Counted from the stretch's first letter, positions 51,630 through 61,479 are shown. The stretch: 64,000 nt of DNA from Collinsella sp. (GCA_019419505.1 DXZS01000017.1:127032-191031), one strand, 5' to 3'. Numbers and translations are program-made. The notes: generated by a model not told the origin, from the letters alone.

Positions 51630-53144
51630 ATGGAGAACATCAGCTACGATGCGCTCGAGAAGATCGGCTACAAGGGCTATTTGCTGCCCAAGGATGCTCC
51701 CGAGAAGGTTCTGCAGTTTGGCGAGGGCAATTTCCTGCGCGCCTTCGTCGACCGCTTCTTTGACATGGGCAACGAGGCCACCGGCTGGAACGGCAAGGTC
51801 GTCATGGTGCAGCCCATCAGCGGTGCCTTTGGCTTTGCCGACGGTATCAATGCCCAGGACGACCTGTACACCGTGCTGGTGCGCGGCAAGGAGAACGGCA
51901 ACACGGTTGACGAGTCCCGCGTGATCAGCGCCTGCAGCCGCTGCCTTAACCCGTATCGTGAGGATGACTACTGCGCCATGATGGAGGTCGCTGTCTCCGA
52001 CGACCTAGAGATCATCGTCTCCAACACCACCGAGGCCGGTATCGCCTATGACCCGTCCTGCAAGGCCGACGACATGCCACCTGCGAGCTTCCCCGCCAAG
52101 CTTGCCCAGGTGCTCCACACCCGCTGGGCTGCCGGTAAGCCGGGCGTCATCGTCCTCGCCTGCGAGCTCATCGATCACAACGGCGAGGAGCTGCTGCGCA
52201 TCATGAACCAGTATGTGAGCGACTGGGGCTGGGAGGACGAGTTTGCGCAGTGGATGGCTAACGACTGCACCGTCTGCACCACGCTCGTCGACACCATCGT
52301 ACCAGGCCGTATCCGCGACGCATCCGAGGCCGCCGCGGTGGCTGAGCGTCTGGGCTACGAGGATCCCTTCCTGGCCGTGCGCGAGCCCTTCCAGATGTGG
52401 GGCATCCAGGGCGACGAGTCACTTGCCGAGAAGCTTCCCTTTGTGAAGGCTGGTCTTCCGGGTGTCTTTGTGACTCCCGACGTCACCCCGTACAAAAAGC
52501 GCAAGGTCCGCATCCTCAACGGTGCCCACACCGCCTTCGTTCCGGGTTCCTGGGTTGCCGGCTTTGATATCGTGCGTGACTGCATGCATGACGAGACCAT
52601 TCGCGGCTTCATGAACACCATGCTCTACGACGAGGTTATCCCGACGCTCGCCACCGACTTGGATGTCGAGGACTGCAAGGCCTTTGCCGCCGCCGTCGAA
52701 AACCGCTTCGACAACCCGTTTATCGACCACGCGCTGCTCTCCATCTGCCTCAACTCCACGGCTAAGTGGCGCGCTCGCGACCTGCCCACGCTCAAGGACT
52801 ACGTTGCCGAGACCGGCAACCTGCCCAAGTGCCTGGCGACGAGCCTCGCTACGCTCATCTCCTTCTACACGCAGGAGCTCGTGTCCCGCGAGGGCGACGG
52901 CCTGCACCTGCGTCGCTCCGACGGCACCGAGTACACCGCTCAGGACGACGCCTTCGTGCTCGACTTCTACGCCGCCCATGCCGGCGCCGACGATGCCCAG
53001 CTGGTGCACGACGTGCTCACCAACGAGCAGATGTGGGGCGAGGACCTTACGCAGATCGCAGGTCTTGAGGAGTTTGTCGTCAGCGCGCTCGCCGTCGTGC
53101 GTGCCGAGGGCGCCAAGCAGGCCTTCGCCAACGCTCAGGCGTAA
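51630..53144 (+). CDS. uxaB: Tagaturonate reductase UxaB
   Basis: NADH-dependent reduction of D-tagaturonate to D-altronate. A 504-residue long-chain mannitol-dehydrogenase-type enzyme: NAD-binding start VLQFGEGNFLRAFVDRFFD and the catalytic segment KKRKVRILNGAHTAFVPG with the lysine and histidine of the family. Length near 480-500 residues is typical. The ATG follows AAGGAGAC. It lies between uxaC and uxaA, as in the usual operon order. Confidence 0.94.
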   Translation: MENISYDALEKIGYKGYLLPKDAPEKVLQFGEGNFLRAFVDRFFDMGNEATGWNGKVVMVQPISGAFGFADGINAQDDLYTVLVRGKENGNTVDESRVISACSRCLNPYREDDYCAMMEVAVSDDLEIIVSNTTEAGIAYDPSCKADDMPPASFPAKLAQVLHTRWAAGKPGVIVLACELIDHNGEELLRIMNQYVSDWGWEDEFAQWMANDCTVCTTLVDTIVPGRIRDASEAAAVAERLGYEDPFLAVREPFQMWGIQGDESLAEKLPFVKAGLPGVFVTPDVTPYKKRKVRILNGAHTAFVPGSWVAGFDIVRDCMHDETIRGFMNTMLYDEVIPTLATDLDVEDCKAFAAAVENRFDNPFIDHALLSICLNSTAKWRARDLPTLKDYVAETGNLPKCLATSLATLISFYTQELVSREGDGLHLRRSDGTEYTAQDDAFVLDFYAAHAGADDAQLVHDVLTNEQMWGEDLTQIAGLEEFVVSALAVVRAEGAKQAFANAQA

Positions 53145-53156
53145 ATTTCCGGCGCA

Positions 53157-53186
53157 GACGCGGGCGCGGGACGGCGTGCCCGCGTC
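53157..53186 (+). other. Hairpin between uxaB and uxaA
   Basis: GACGCGGGC pairs with GCCCGCGTC, no T tail; perhaps an intercistronic processing or stability element. Confidence 0.5.
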
Positions 53187-53225
53187 TCGACTTCTGCTCA
53201 ACCTGTAGGGTTAGGACCATTTGCA

Positions 53226-54710
53226 ATGAACACTATCCAGATCAATCCGGCCGACAACGTGATCGTCGCGCTGTCGCCGCTTGCCAAGGGCACCGCCGTC
53301 GCGGTTCCCGGGGTGGGCGAGGTCGTGGCCGCGGAGGATATTCCGCAGGGTCATAAGATGGCCGTGCGCTCGATTGCCGCGGGGGAGGACGTCATCAAGT
53401 ACGGCCTTCCTATCGGCCATGTGACGGGCGATGTCCAGCCCGGTCAGTGGCTTCATACACATAACGTCAAGACCAACCTTTCGGGCGAGGTCGAGTACAC
53501 CTACAACCCCACACATCCGGTCGTCGAGCCGGTTGAGCCCGAGACCTTTATGGGGTTCCGCCGCGCCGACGGTCGTGCCGCGACGCGTAATGAGCTGTGG
53601 ATCATCCCCACGGTCGGCTGTGTCAACGAAGTCGCCCGTGCCATGTGTGAGCAGGCCCAGGATCTGGTCGATGGCTCGCTGGAGGGTGTTTACTACTTCC
53701 CGCATCCCTTTGGCTGCTCGCAGACCGGCGCCGACCATGCCCAGACGCGTCGTCTGCTGGTGGCACTCTCGCGTCATCCTAATGCGGCCGGCGTGCTATT
53801 CCTGTCGCTCGGTTGCGAGAACTGCACGCACCAGCAGGTGCTCGACGAGCTCGGTGACTTCGATCACGAGCGCGTTCGCTTTCTCACCTGCCAGGATGTC
53901 GCCGACGAGCAGATCGAGGGGCACAAGATACTGTCCGAGCTGGCAGATCTCGCCAAGCAGGCCAAGCGTGAGCCCATTCCGGCCTCCGAGCTGGTCATTG
54001 GTCTTAAGTGTGGCGGCTCTGACGGTCTTTCGGGCATTACCGCCAACCCCACGATTGGTCGCGTGAGCGATATGGTCGTCGCCCGCGGCGGCACGTCGGT
54101 GCTTACCGAGGTGCCCGAGATGTTTGGCGCCGAGAGTATCCTGCTCGATCGCTGTGAGAACGAGCAGGTCTTTAACGCCGCTTCCGATATGCTCAATGGC
54201 TTTAAGGACTACTTTATTAGCCACGACGAGGTCGTCTACGAGAACCCGAGCCCCGGCAACAAGGACGGCGGTATTACCACGCTCGAGGACAAGAGCTGCG
54301 GCTGCGTGCAAAAGGGCGGATCTGCCCCCATCGTCGACGTGCTGCCGTATGCCGGCCAGGCAACTAAACACGGCCTGAACATGCTGTGCGGTCCGGGCAA
54401 CGACATGGTATCCACCACGGCCCTGACGGCTGCTGGCTGCCACGTGATTCTGTTCTCGACCGGTCGCGGCACGCCGTTTGGCGCGCCGGCGCCTACGCTC
54501 AAGGTGTTCACCAACCAGCGTCTGTGCGACCATAAGGCCAACTGGATGGACTTTAACGCCGGCGTGATTGCCACGGGCGAGCGCACGCTCGACGAGGCTG
54601 CTCACGATCTATACCAGCTGGTGCTGGAGACGGCGAGCGGTAAACTCACGAGTGCCGAGCGTCGTGGCTGTCACGAGATCAGCATCTGGAAGGACGGCGT
54701 CTGCCTGTAG
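53226..54710 (+). CDS. uxaA: Altronate dehydratase UxaA
   Basis: Dehydrates D-altronate to 2-keto-3-deoxy-D-gluconate. A 494-residue iron-dependent enzyme: an N-terminal SAF domain (about 8-95) and the C-terminal catalytic part with GCSQTGADHAQTRRLL, LGCENCTHQQ, GLKCGGSDGLSG and GCGCVQKGG-like cysteine motifs. The ATG has no strong site beyond the TAGGGTTAGGA stretch. The KDG kinase and KDPG aldolase needed to finish the pathway are not in the window. Confidence 0.95.
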   Translation: MNTIQINPADNVIVALSPLAKGTAVAVPGVGEVVAAEDIPQGHKMAVRSIAAGEDVIKYGLPIGHVTGDVQPGQWLHTHNVKTNLSGEVEYTYNPTHPVVEPVEPETFMGFRRADGRAATRNELWIIPTVGCVNEVARAMCEQAQDLVDGSLEGVYYFPHPFGCSQTGADHAQTRRLLVALSRHPNAAGVLFLSLGCENCTHQQVLDELGDFDHERVRFLTCQDVADEQIEGHKILSELADLAKQAKREPIPASELVIGLKCGGSDGLSGITANPTIGRVSDMVVARGGTSVLTEVPEMFGAESILLDRCENEQVFNAASDMLNGFKDYFISHDEVVYENPSPGNKDGGITTLEDKSCGCVQKGGSAPIVDVLPYAGQATKHGLNMLCGPGNDMVSTTALTAAGCHVILFSTGRGTPFGAPAPTLKVFTNQRLCDHKANWMDFNAGVIATGERTLDEAAHDLYQLVLETASGKLTSAERRGCHEISIWKDGVCL

Positions 54711-54746
54711 TGGCAAATGCACCCAAGCGTAGCGCTATGTCGTCGG

Positions 54747-54782
54747 CCCCGTCGGGAGTGTTCCCGGCGGGGTTTTTGTTTT
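54747..54782 (+). terminator. Terminator of the uxaCBA operon
   Basis: CCCCG.CGGGA pairs with TCCCG.CGGGG around GTGT, followed by TTTTTGTTTTG. Confidence 0.92.
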
Positions 54783-54810
54783 GTGGTTAAGTGAAAAAAT
54801 TGGAAAATAC

Positions 54811-54824
54811 GATAAACGTTCACC
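54811..54824. promoter_or_regulatory. AACGTT operator C, distal
   Basis: GATAAACGTTCACC lies 120 bases upstream of the pair D/E and could serve as an auxiliary site. No gene lies in 54783-55063. Confidence 0.75.
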
Positions 54825-54930
54825 TATCTCATGGGTGTCCAGCATGGCATCTTTACCAGCAGACAATAGGTCTTAGAGCCTCAATTGTGTCCGTTCAGCG
54901 ATAAAAAACGACCGTTCGGGGATAATATGC

Positions 54931-54946
54931 AAGTGAACGTTCACCT
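54931..54946. promoter_or_regulatory. AACGTT operator D, on the transporter -35
   Basis: AAGTGAACGTTCACCT; its TTCACC (54940-54945) serves as -35 and TAATCT (54964-54969) as -10, 18 bases apart. Confidence 0.88.
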
Positions 54947-54971
54947 CTTGTAAGGAATCGCGCATAATCTA

Positions 54972-54985
54972 GATAAACGTTCACC
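54972..54985. promoter_or_regulatory. AACGTT operator E, after the transporter -10
   Basis: GATAAACGTTCACC starts three bases after the -10 hexamer, repeating the operator arrangement at uxaC. Confidence 0.88.
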
Positions 54986-55063
54986 CTGAACGCTAGGCAG
55001 ACAGACGTCAGTGTGGACTCAAATGTCTTGTTACAAGACAATCGAGAAAAGAGAGGGAGCTCG

Positions 55064-56623
55064 ATGACTAATAAGATCGGAAAAAAGCGTAAGATCACAT
55101 TCTGGACGCGCTTGGGCTTTGGTATGGGCGGTATGCTCAATTCCGGTGCCCTGACCTTTACGCACAGCTACATGGTGCTGTTCCTGTCCACGGAGTGTGG
55201 CCTGTCCGCAGGCGAGGCTGCACTGATCAGCTCGTTTGCCATCTATGTCAACGCCATTCTTTGCCCGCTGATGGGCTTTGTGGCCGATAACTTCTATGCC
55301 ACTAAGATTGGCCGCATCTTTGGTCGTCGTCGTTTCTGGATCTTGCTGGCCATCCCGATGATGATCGCCGAGCCGCTCATCTTCGTGGCTACGCCGTTTG
55401 GCTTCCCGTACTACTTTGTGCTGTACCTGATCTACAACGTCGCGTACACGTTCTGCACCGCCAACCTGTCGCCGCTTACCATTGAGATGACCGACGACTT
55501 TAAGGAGCGTACGTACCTTACCGGCTACAAGCATCTCTTTGGTAACGCCGCCGGCTTCCTGATGGCTGCACTCGTCGGCTTTGGCTTTGGCACCTTCGGC
55601 GAGACCAACCCGTTCAGCTACTTCATCATCGCTACGGTCAACGCTTCGGTTATGGCAATCTCGCTGCTCTGCGTGTACCTGTCCACGTGGGAGCACACCC
55701 CCGAGGAGGTCGCTCAGGAGAAGATCGAGAGTGTCGGCGAGGGCATCAAGAAGTTCTTTATCGACGTTATCTCCACCTTCCGCAACTATTCCTTCCGCAA
55801 GGTCCTGTATGCACAGGTCTCCACGAAGCTCGCTGCTGCCTGCTGGTCTGCCTGCCTGTCCTTCTTCATCGTCTACTGCCTGCAGATTCCTAAGTCCTAC
55901 GAGTCCGTGATGGAGATGCCTGGCAAGGTCGTCGCTATCGTCTGCACCGCCATCTGGGTCGCCCTCATGGCCAAGAAGGGCTTCCACAAGTCTTGGTACC
56001 TCGCAAATGTCGGTTGCGCTGCGTGCATCATCGCCTACAACTACTTCGCCTTTGGTCAGGTCAACGGCACCTCCACGGTCGCCATCGCCATGATCGCCTA
56101 CCCCGTCATCTTCGCCATCTGGAAGTTCTTCTACGTCGGCTTCCAGTATCTGCCCGATGTCCTGCTCAACTACATCCCCGATGTCGATGAGCTCATCACC
56201 CTGCGTCGTCGCGAGGGCATCTACAGCTCCGCGCAGCAGCTCTGCCAGCAGATCGCCCAGGCTATCGCCGTCAACGTATGGGCTATCGTCCTTGCTGCCT
56301 CCGGCTTCATTCAGACCGCCGGCAATAGCGACGCCGTGACCCAGCCCGCTACCGTTCCTCTGTATATCTGCGGCTACATGATCATCGGCTGCGCCGGCTT
56401 CTTCCTGCTTGCGGCCGTCCTTGCCCGCGGCATCAAGATTGACAAGGAGCAGTGCGACATCCTTTGCGACGAGATTCACCGCGTCAAGGAGGGTGGCAAG
56501 ATGGCCGACGTCAAGCCCGAGGTCAAGGCGCTTTGCGAGGAGCTCTCCGGCTTTAAGTACGAGGACTGCTTTGCCCACAACAACGTTGGCTTCCAGGACG
56601 GTAGCGTAACTCCCGCCGAGTAA
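55064..56623 (+). CDS. MFS transporter, GPH-type (glycoside-pentoside-hexuronide)
   Basis: A 519-residue membrane protein with 12 helices. ITFWTRLGFGMGGMLNSGALTF and the loop FADNFYATKIGRIFGRRRFWIL (motif A-like) together with MTDDFKERTYLTGYKHLFGNAAG are typical of GPH/sugar-cation symporters. It is the only importer in the pectin locus and should carry oligogalacturonides or galacturonate. The C-terminal about 60 residues form a cytoplasmic tail. The ATG follows GAGAGGGAG; a GTG at 55013 is in frame but without a site. It leads the second AACGTT-controlled unit. Confidence 0.9.
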   Translation: MTNKIGKKRKITFWTRLGFGMGGMLNSGALTFTHSYMVLFLSTECGLSAGEAALISSFAIYVNAILCPLMGFVADNFYATKIGRIFGRRRFWILLAIPMMIAEPLIFVATPFGFPYYFVLYLIYNVAYTFCTANLSPLTIEMTDDFKERTYLTGYKHLFGNAAGFLMAALVGFGFGTFGETNPFSYFIIATVNASVMAISLLCVYLSTWEHTPEEVAQEKIESVGEGIKKFFIDVISTFRNYSFRKVLYAQVSTKLAAACWSACLSFFIVYCLQIPKSYESVMEMPGKVVAIVCTAIWVALMAKKGFHKSWYLANVGCAACIIAYNYFAFGQVNGTSTVAIAMIAYPVIFAIWKFFYVGFQYLPDVLLNYIPDVDELITLRRREGIYSSAQQLCQQIAQAIAVNVWAIVLAASGFIQTAGNSDAVTQPATVPLYICGYMIIGCAGFFLLAAVLARGIKIDKEQCDILCDEIHRVKEGGKMADVKPEVKALCEELSGFKYEDCFAHNNVGFQDGSVTPAE

Positions 56624-56648
56624 GGCCGACATATCGTCCAAATCACAG

Positions 56649-56690
56649 GGCCGTGCCACCGGAACTCCGCCGGCAGGCACGGCCTTTTTT
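56649..56690 (+). terminator. Terminator after the GPH transporter
   Basis: GGCCGTGCC pairs with GGCACGGCC, followed by T6. Because the GH28 gene follows at once, it may only partly stop transcription. Confidence 0.9.
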
Positions 56691-56738
56691 CAACAGCGTA
56701 CAATTTGCCTTTAGAGCATCTTTTTGAGGGAGAAACCC

Positions 56739-58334
56739 ATGGAGACGAACGTTATCTGGCGCAACGCGCGCGCGGCGGTTATCGAGCTTGACGACGGCGG
56801 TTACTTTACCTGCGCCGATACGTGGGAGATCTTTGTCAACGACGAGCCCGCTGGTACCACGAATACGGTCGAGACCTATGTCGACGGCCTGACCCCCGGC
56901 AAGCGTAACCTGGTTCGTTTTGTTTGTGGCGAGCGTGAGCTGAGCGTAGGTGTCACCACGCCGGCTGAGCCCTTTACTATCAACGTTCGCGACTGTGGCG
57001 CCAAGGGCGATGCCGAGCATGATGACACCACCAACATCCAGGCTGCCATCATGGCCTGCCCCAAGGGTGGCCGCGTGCTGATCCCCGCCGGTAGTTATCG
57101 CATCAAGTCTCTCTTCCTTAAGAGCAATATCAACATCGAGCTCGCCGAGGGAGCGGTGCTGCTGGCCCGCCACGATCGTGCCGCGCTTGCCTACATTCCG
57201 GGAACGGTCACGGGCAACGAGGGCGCCGGGTATGCCGGCACCGATATGCTGCCCCTGGGCCGCTGGGAGGGCGAGAGTTTCTCGACCTACTGTTCTACCT
57301 TTACGGGTCTGGGCGTGCACGACGTGTGCATCTATGGTCGCGGCGCGATTGACGGTCAGACCGATTTTGCCGAGGACAACTGGTGGAACAAGGACTTTAA
57401 GAACATCTTCCGTCCCGAGGAGGGCCGCGAGGTCGCCCGTCCGCGCATGATCTTCCTGTCCGAGTGCCAAAACGTGAGCCTTGCCGGCTTTACCGTGCGC
57501 AACAGCCCGGCGTGGAATATCCATCCCGTCCTGTGCGAGCATGTCGACGCGCTTTGCCTGTCGATCGAGGGTCCCAAGAACTCCCACAACACCGACGGTT
57601 TCGATCCCGAGAGCTGCGGCTTTGTCCGTATCCTTGGCTGTCAGTTCTCGGTGGGCGACGACTGCATCGCCATCAAGAGCGGCAAGCTGGGCATTGAGCC
57701 CGAGCTTCGTCCCGCTACGCACGACGTGCTGATCTCTCACTGCTACATGCACGATGGTCACGGCGCCGTGGTCCTGGGTTCAGAGGCTGCCGGCGGCATC
57801 AAGGACCTTACCGTGAGCAAGTGCCTCTTTGAGCGCACCGACCGCGGCCTGCGCGTCAAGACCCGCCGCGGGCGCGGCAAGGATGCCGTCAACGAGGGCA
57901 TTACCTTTGAGCACATTCGCATGGACGAGGTGCTCACGCCCTTCGTGGTCAACTCCTTCTACTTCTGTGACAAGGATGGCAAGACCGATTACGTGCAGTT
58001 TCGCGAGGCACTGCCCGTCGACGACCGCACGCCCGGCTTTGGTGCCACGACGTTTTGCGATATCGAGGCCACCAACTGCCATGCTGCCGCGGCCTATATC
58101 ACGGGTCTGCCCGAGAGCAAGGTGACACGTCTGACGTTCCAAGACGTTCACGTTACCTTTGCCGACGATGCCGAGCCCTTTGTGCCGGCCATGGCCTGTG
58201 GTGTGGAGCCGATGGTGCGCCAGGGCATCATCGCGCAAAACGTCAAGGTACTCGACCTGCAAAATGTGGTTATTGAGGGCCAGGACGGCGAGGAGCTGCA
58301 GCTCCAGAACGTCGACAAGGTTGTCCGTTCCTAA
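56739..58334 (+). CDS. Glycoside hydrolase family 28 polygalacturonase
   Basis: A 531-residue right-handed beta-helix enzyme that hydrolyses galacturonan chains. The four GH28 motifs are present: NTDGFDPES, GDDCIAIKSG, GHGAVVLGSE and RVKTRRGRG. An N-terminal fibronectin-like domain of about 75 residues precedes the helix, which is typical of exo-acting members. No signal peptide is found, so it should act on imported oligomers in the cytoplasm. The ATG follows GAGGGAG. It lies between the importer and three esterase genes. Confidence 0.93.
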   Translation: METNVIWRNARAAVIELDDGGYFTCADTWEIFVNDEPAGTTNTVETYVDGLTPGKRNLVRFVCGERELSVGVTTPAEPFTINVRDCGAKGDAEHDDTTNIQAAIMACPKGGRVLIPAGSYRIKSLFLKSNINIELAEGAVLLARHDRAALAYIPGTVTGNEGAGYAGTDMLPLGRWEGESFSTYCSTFTGLGVHDVCIYGRGAIDGQTDFAEDNWWNKDFKNIFRPEEGREVARPRMIFLSECQNVSLAGFTVRNSPAWNIHPVLCEHVDALCLSIEGPKNSHNTDGFDPESCGFVRILGCQFSVGDDCIAIKSGKLGIEPELRPATHDVLISHCYMHDGHGAVVLGSEAAGGIKDLTVSKCLFERTDRGLRVKTRRGRGKDAVNEGITFEHIRMDEVLTPFVVNSFYFCDKDGKTDYVQFREALPVDDRTPGFGATTFCDIEATNCHAAAAYITGLPESKVTRLTFQDVHVTFADDAEPFVPAMACGVEPMVRQGIIAQNVKVLDLQNVVIEGQDGEELQLQNVDKVVRS

Positions 58335-58350
58335 CTCGGGTTGATGACCA

Positions 58351-58389
58351 GGGCTGCATTGTCGGATAAATCGGCAATGCAGCCCTTGT
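58351..58389 (+). terminator. Terminator or processing hairpin after GH28
   Basis: GGGCTGCATTG pairs with CAATGCAGCCC (58375-58385) around 13 bases. The tail TTGTG is short on T. Confidence 0.65.
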
Positions 58390-58438
58390 GCGATACGGCC
58401 GTGTGCGCTGCGCTACGCATCATGGTGAAAGGGAATAC

Positions 58439-59248
58439 ATGCTCAATAAAACGATTCCTGTCGGGGTCGATGGCTCGTCTGCCACGATTACGTCTTATGT
58501 TTTTGCCCCGACCGAAGATGCTTATGCTTTAAAACCGCTGCCTGCAGTTGTGGTCGTGCCAGGAGGCGGCTACGATCACGTTTCGCCGCGCGAAGGCGAG
58601 CCGGTAGCGCTTCGTTTGTTGGCGATGGGCTACCAAGCGTTTGTACTGAACTATTCGGTTGCTCCGGCTGTCTATCCGCTGGCATTGCAAGAACTCGCGC
58701 GGGCGGTCGATACCGTCCGAGGCCATGCGGCAGAGTACTGTGTCGATCCTGATCGGATTACGGTCATGGGTTTTTCGGCCGGTGGGCATCTGGTTGGCTT
58801 GCTCGGGGCGCTTTGGGACCAACCCTGGCTTGCAGAGTCGATCGCGGCATCGCCTGAGTCGATTCGGCCTGACACACTTTGCTTGGGCTATCCGGTCGTA
58901 AGCTCGGGGGCCTATGCTCATCGTGGTTCGTTTGAACACCTAACGGGTGCCGATGGCGCTTTGGCTCAAAAGTTGTCGATCGAGAATATGGTGGGCGAGG
59001 GCTTCCCCCGTACGTTCTTGTGGCATACCGCCGAGGATGCATCGGTACCAGTTCAAAATAGCCTCCTTCTTGCGCAGGCTCTTGCCGACCACGGGATTGG
59101 CTTTAGCCTACATGTCTTTCCGCATGGAAAGCATGGGGCATCGCTCGCCACGGCCCTAACGGCATTTAAGGGCTGCGCCGAGCATATTCAGCCACAGGTT
59201 CAGGGCTGGCCTGAGCAGTTCGCTTCCTGGGAGCGTGATGGACGATGA
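58439..59248 (+). CDS. Alpha/beta-hydrolase esterase (acetylesterase type)
   Basis: A 269-residue esterase of the BD-FAE/acetylxylan-esterase-like group. The oxyanion motif is VVPGGGYDHVSPREGE, the nucleophile S113 in GFSAGGH and a late histidine near HGKHG. No signal peptide. In this cluster it probably removes acetyl groups from pectic oligomers; this is inferred from neighbours and not from sequence-specific residues. The ATG follows GAAAGGG. The next gene starts before its stop (ATGA overlap at 59245-59248), so they are coupled. Confidence 0.88.
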   Translation: MLNKTIPVGVDGSSATITSYVFAPTEDAYALKPLPAVVVVPGGGYDHVSPREGEPVALRLLAMGYQAFVLNYSVAPAVYPLALQELARAVDTVRGHAAEYCVDPDRITVMGFSAGGHLVGLLGALWDQPWLAESIAASPESIRPDTLCLGYPVVSSGAYAHRGSFEHLTGADGALAQKLSIENMVGEGFPRTFLWHTAEDASVPVQNSLLLAQALADHGIGFSLHVFPHGKHGASLATALTAFKGCAEHIQPQVQGWPEQFASWERDGR

Positions 59249-61410
59249 GCGAAAGCATCTATACACTGCGCGTTTCGAGGGCTGCGGCAGGAGCATATCC
59301 AACGATTTCCGATGCCTTGGCGGCAGCCGATCAACTCTATCCGGATGCCGAGCAACCGGTGACAATCCATATCGAGCCGGGTGAGTACCGCGAACGGGTC
59401 GAGATTCATCGACCGTATGTGACGCTGGTGGGCGAGACGGCTGACAGCGTGTGTATCGTGGGCAGTCTGGGCGCCAAGATGCCTTCGGAGGACGGCTCGG
59501 GCGTCGACGGCACGCTCGGCACCTTTAGGACCTATACCGTTTTGGTCGATGCCGACGACGTGCGGCTCGAGAACCTCACAATCGTCAACGATGCCGGCGA
59601 CGGTCGCGAGGTGGGGCAGGCGATTGCCCTGTACGCCGACGGCGACCGTTTGGTGGTCGACGCCTGTTGCATTACGGGGCGCCAGGACACGCTGTTTTTG
59701 GGCCCGTTGCCCCCGCGCGAAGTCAAACCGGGCGGATTCATTGGGCCCAAGCAGTTTGCGCCGCGTCGGGTGGGGCGCCAGTATTTTCGACGTTGCCGGA
59801 TCGAGGGCGATGTCGACTTTATCTTTGGCGGCGCGCGTGCCTACTTTGAGGGGTGCGAGATTCGCTCGCTCAACCGCGATATGGACGTGAACGGTTACGT
59901 GACGGCGGCATCGACGCCCGAGGGAGAGCCATATGGCTTCGTGTTCCACAGCTGCTCGTTTACAGCCCCGCAAGATGTGGCACCGGATTCGGTCTATTTG
60001 GGTCGTCCTTGGCGTGAGTGGGCCCAGACCGTGCTGATCGATTGCTGGCTGGGACAGCATATCAAGCGCGAAGGTTGGTGGGATTGGGCTAAGCCAGCGG
60101 CGCACGAGAGGGCGCACTACGCTGGTGCAAGCCTACATGGCCCGGCGAGTGATGCCGAAAACTGGGCGCCATGGGCGCACGAGCTCGATGCGACAGCCAC
60201 TACCCGATACGCCCGCGAACAGGTGCTTTCCGGTGCGGACGGCTGGGACCCCGAAGGTGGCCCGGGCGACGCTGCGGAGACCGACAGTCTTTCCGATAAC
60301 GGTCGCACGGTGCATATCGACACCTATTACGAAGACGAACTGGCATTTCGTGAGCGCCTTAAGCGTGAGGGCCGCTCCGCCGCATTTAAGGGCACGACGC
60401 CCGAAGACTTTGAGGCATGGCAGATTGCGACGAGGGTTCGACTGTTTGACCTGTTGGGCCTATCGATTATGGATCGCGTGTCGATTGAGGCGCGCGAACT
60501 CGATCGGGTGCAGATTGCCGGCGGTATCGTGCGCACCCATGCGATGCTGCAGGTGGAGCGCGACGTTTGGATGCCGTTCTACCTGTTGGAGCCGTCTCAT
60601 CCTAAGCTTGATGAGTGGGGACTCAAACGCTGCTATATCTGCCCGCATGGCCATCAGGGAGCAGGCGCCGCAAGTGTTGCGGGCGTGACGGGCGTGCCGG
60701 CGGTCGATGATGCTGTGCGTAAGTTCAATTACGACTACGGTCTACGTTTGGCGCGTATGGGTTACGTGACCGTCTGCCCCGACGCACGCGGTTGGGGATA
60801 CCGTCGTGACTGGAAGGGTCAGGGCGATGACGAGAACAGCTACCTGCGCGGTACGTGTCTGAATCAAGCACGTATGGCCGAGCCACTGGGTCTTACGGCC
60901 GCGGGCCTCAACGTCTGGGACAACATGCGCTTGATCGATTACTTGGAGGCGCGCGGCGACATTGCCATGGATGACCTGGGTTGCTTTGGTTTTTCGGGTG
61001 GCGGCTACATGACGTTGTACCTGGCCGCACTCGACCCGCGTGTGCGCAAGGCGTTTGTCTCGGGCTACCTGTACGGTGTCGATGATTCGCTGCTGCACCT
61101 CAACGGCAATTGCAGCTGCAACTACACACCCGGACTTTGGCGCTTGCTCGACATGGGCGATATTGCCTCGCTTATTGCGCCGCGCCCGTTGTTAGTGCAG
61201 AGCTGCGAAGAAGATCATCTGAACGGTTCGCGCGGGCTGAAAAATGTCGATGAACAGCTCAAGATCGTGTGCGATGCCTACAAGTTGCTGGGCCGCAGAG
61301 ATGCTCTGCGGCACGAGGTGTGTCCGGGTGGACACCATCTGGGAGTGACACATCTTGTCGAGGATATCGAATGGCTCGATTCGCACGTTGCGAAATGCGA
61401 CCGTGCATAG
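59245..61410 (+). CDS. Pectin methylesterase (CE8) fused to an alpha/beta-hydrolase esterase
   Basis: A 721-residue two-domain enzyme. Residues 1 to about 320 are a CE8 pectin methylesterase beta-helix with GRQDTLF (Q147-D148), GDVDFIFGGARAYFEGC (catalytic D191) and LGRPWREWAQTVLI (R254-W256). From about 355 to 721 a second catalytic domain follows, an alpha/beta-hydrolase of the acetyl-esterase type with GFSGGGYMT (nucleophile S584), a late Asp near 657 and His near 697. A hydrophilic linker rich in Gly, Asp and Glu joins them. No signal peptide exists. It should demethylate and deacetylate the same galacturonan oligomer. I know of CE8 fusions but do not recall this pair. Confidence 0.9.
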   Translation: MSESIYTLRVSRAAAGAYPTISDALAAADQLYPDAEQPVTIHIEPGEYRERVEIHRPYVTLVGETADSVCIVGSLGAKMPSEDGSGVDGTLGTFRTYTVLVDADDVRLENLTIVNDAGDGREVGQAIALYADGDRLVVDACCITGRQDTLFLGPLPPREVKPGGFIGPKQFAPRRVGRQYFRRCRIEGDVDFIFGGARAYFEGCEIRSLNRDMDVNGYVTAASTPEGEPYGFVFHSCSFTAPQDVAPDSVYLGRPWREWAQTVLIDCWLGQHIKREGWWDWAKPAAHERAHYAGASLHGPASDAENWAPWAHELDATATTRYAREQVLSGADGWDPEGGPGDAAETDSLSDNGRTVHIDTYYEDELAFRERLKREGRSAAFKGTTPEDFEAWQIATRVRLFDLLGLSIMDRVSIEARELDRVQIAGGIVRTHAMLQVERDVWMPFYLLEPSHPKLDEWGLKRCYICPHGHQGAGAASVAGVTGVPAVDDAVRKFNYDYGLRLARMGYVTVCPDARGWGYRRDWKGQGDDENSYLRGTCLNQARMAEPLGLTAAGLNVWDNMRLIDYLEARGDIAMDDLGCFGFSGGGYMTLYLAALDPRVRKAFVSGYLYGVDDSLLHLNGNCSCNYTPGLWRLLDMGDIASLIAPRPLLVQSCEEDHLNGSRGLKNVDEQLKIVCDAYKLLGRRDALRHEVCPGGHHLGVTHLVEDIEWLDSHVAKCDRA

Positions 61411-61479
61411 CCCCTCGGCATGCTGCAAATAAACAGTACGTACCTGTATGGCCGCCAATGGGCGGATGAGGAGAAGATT

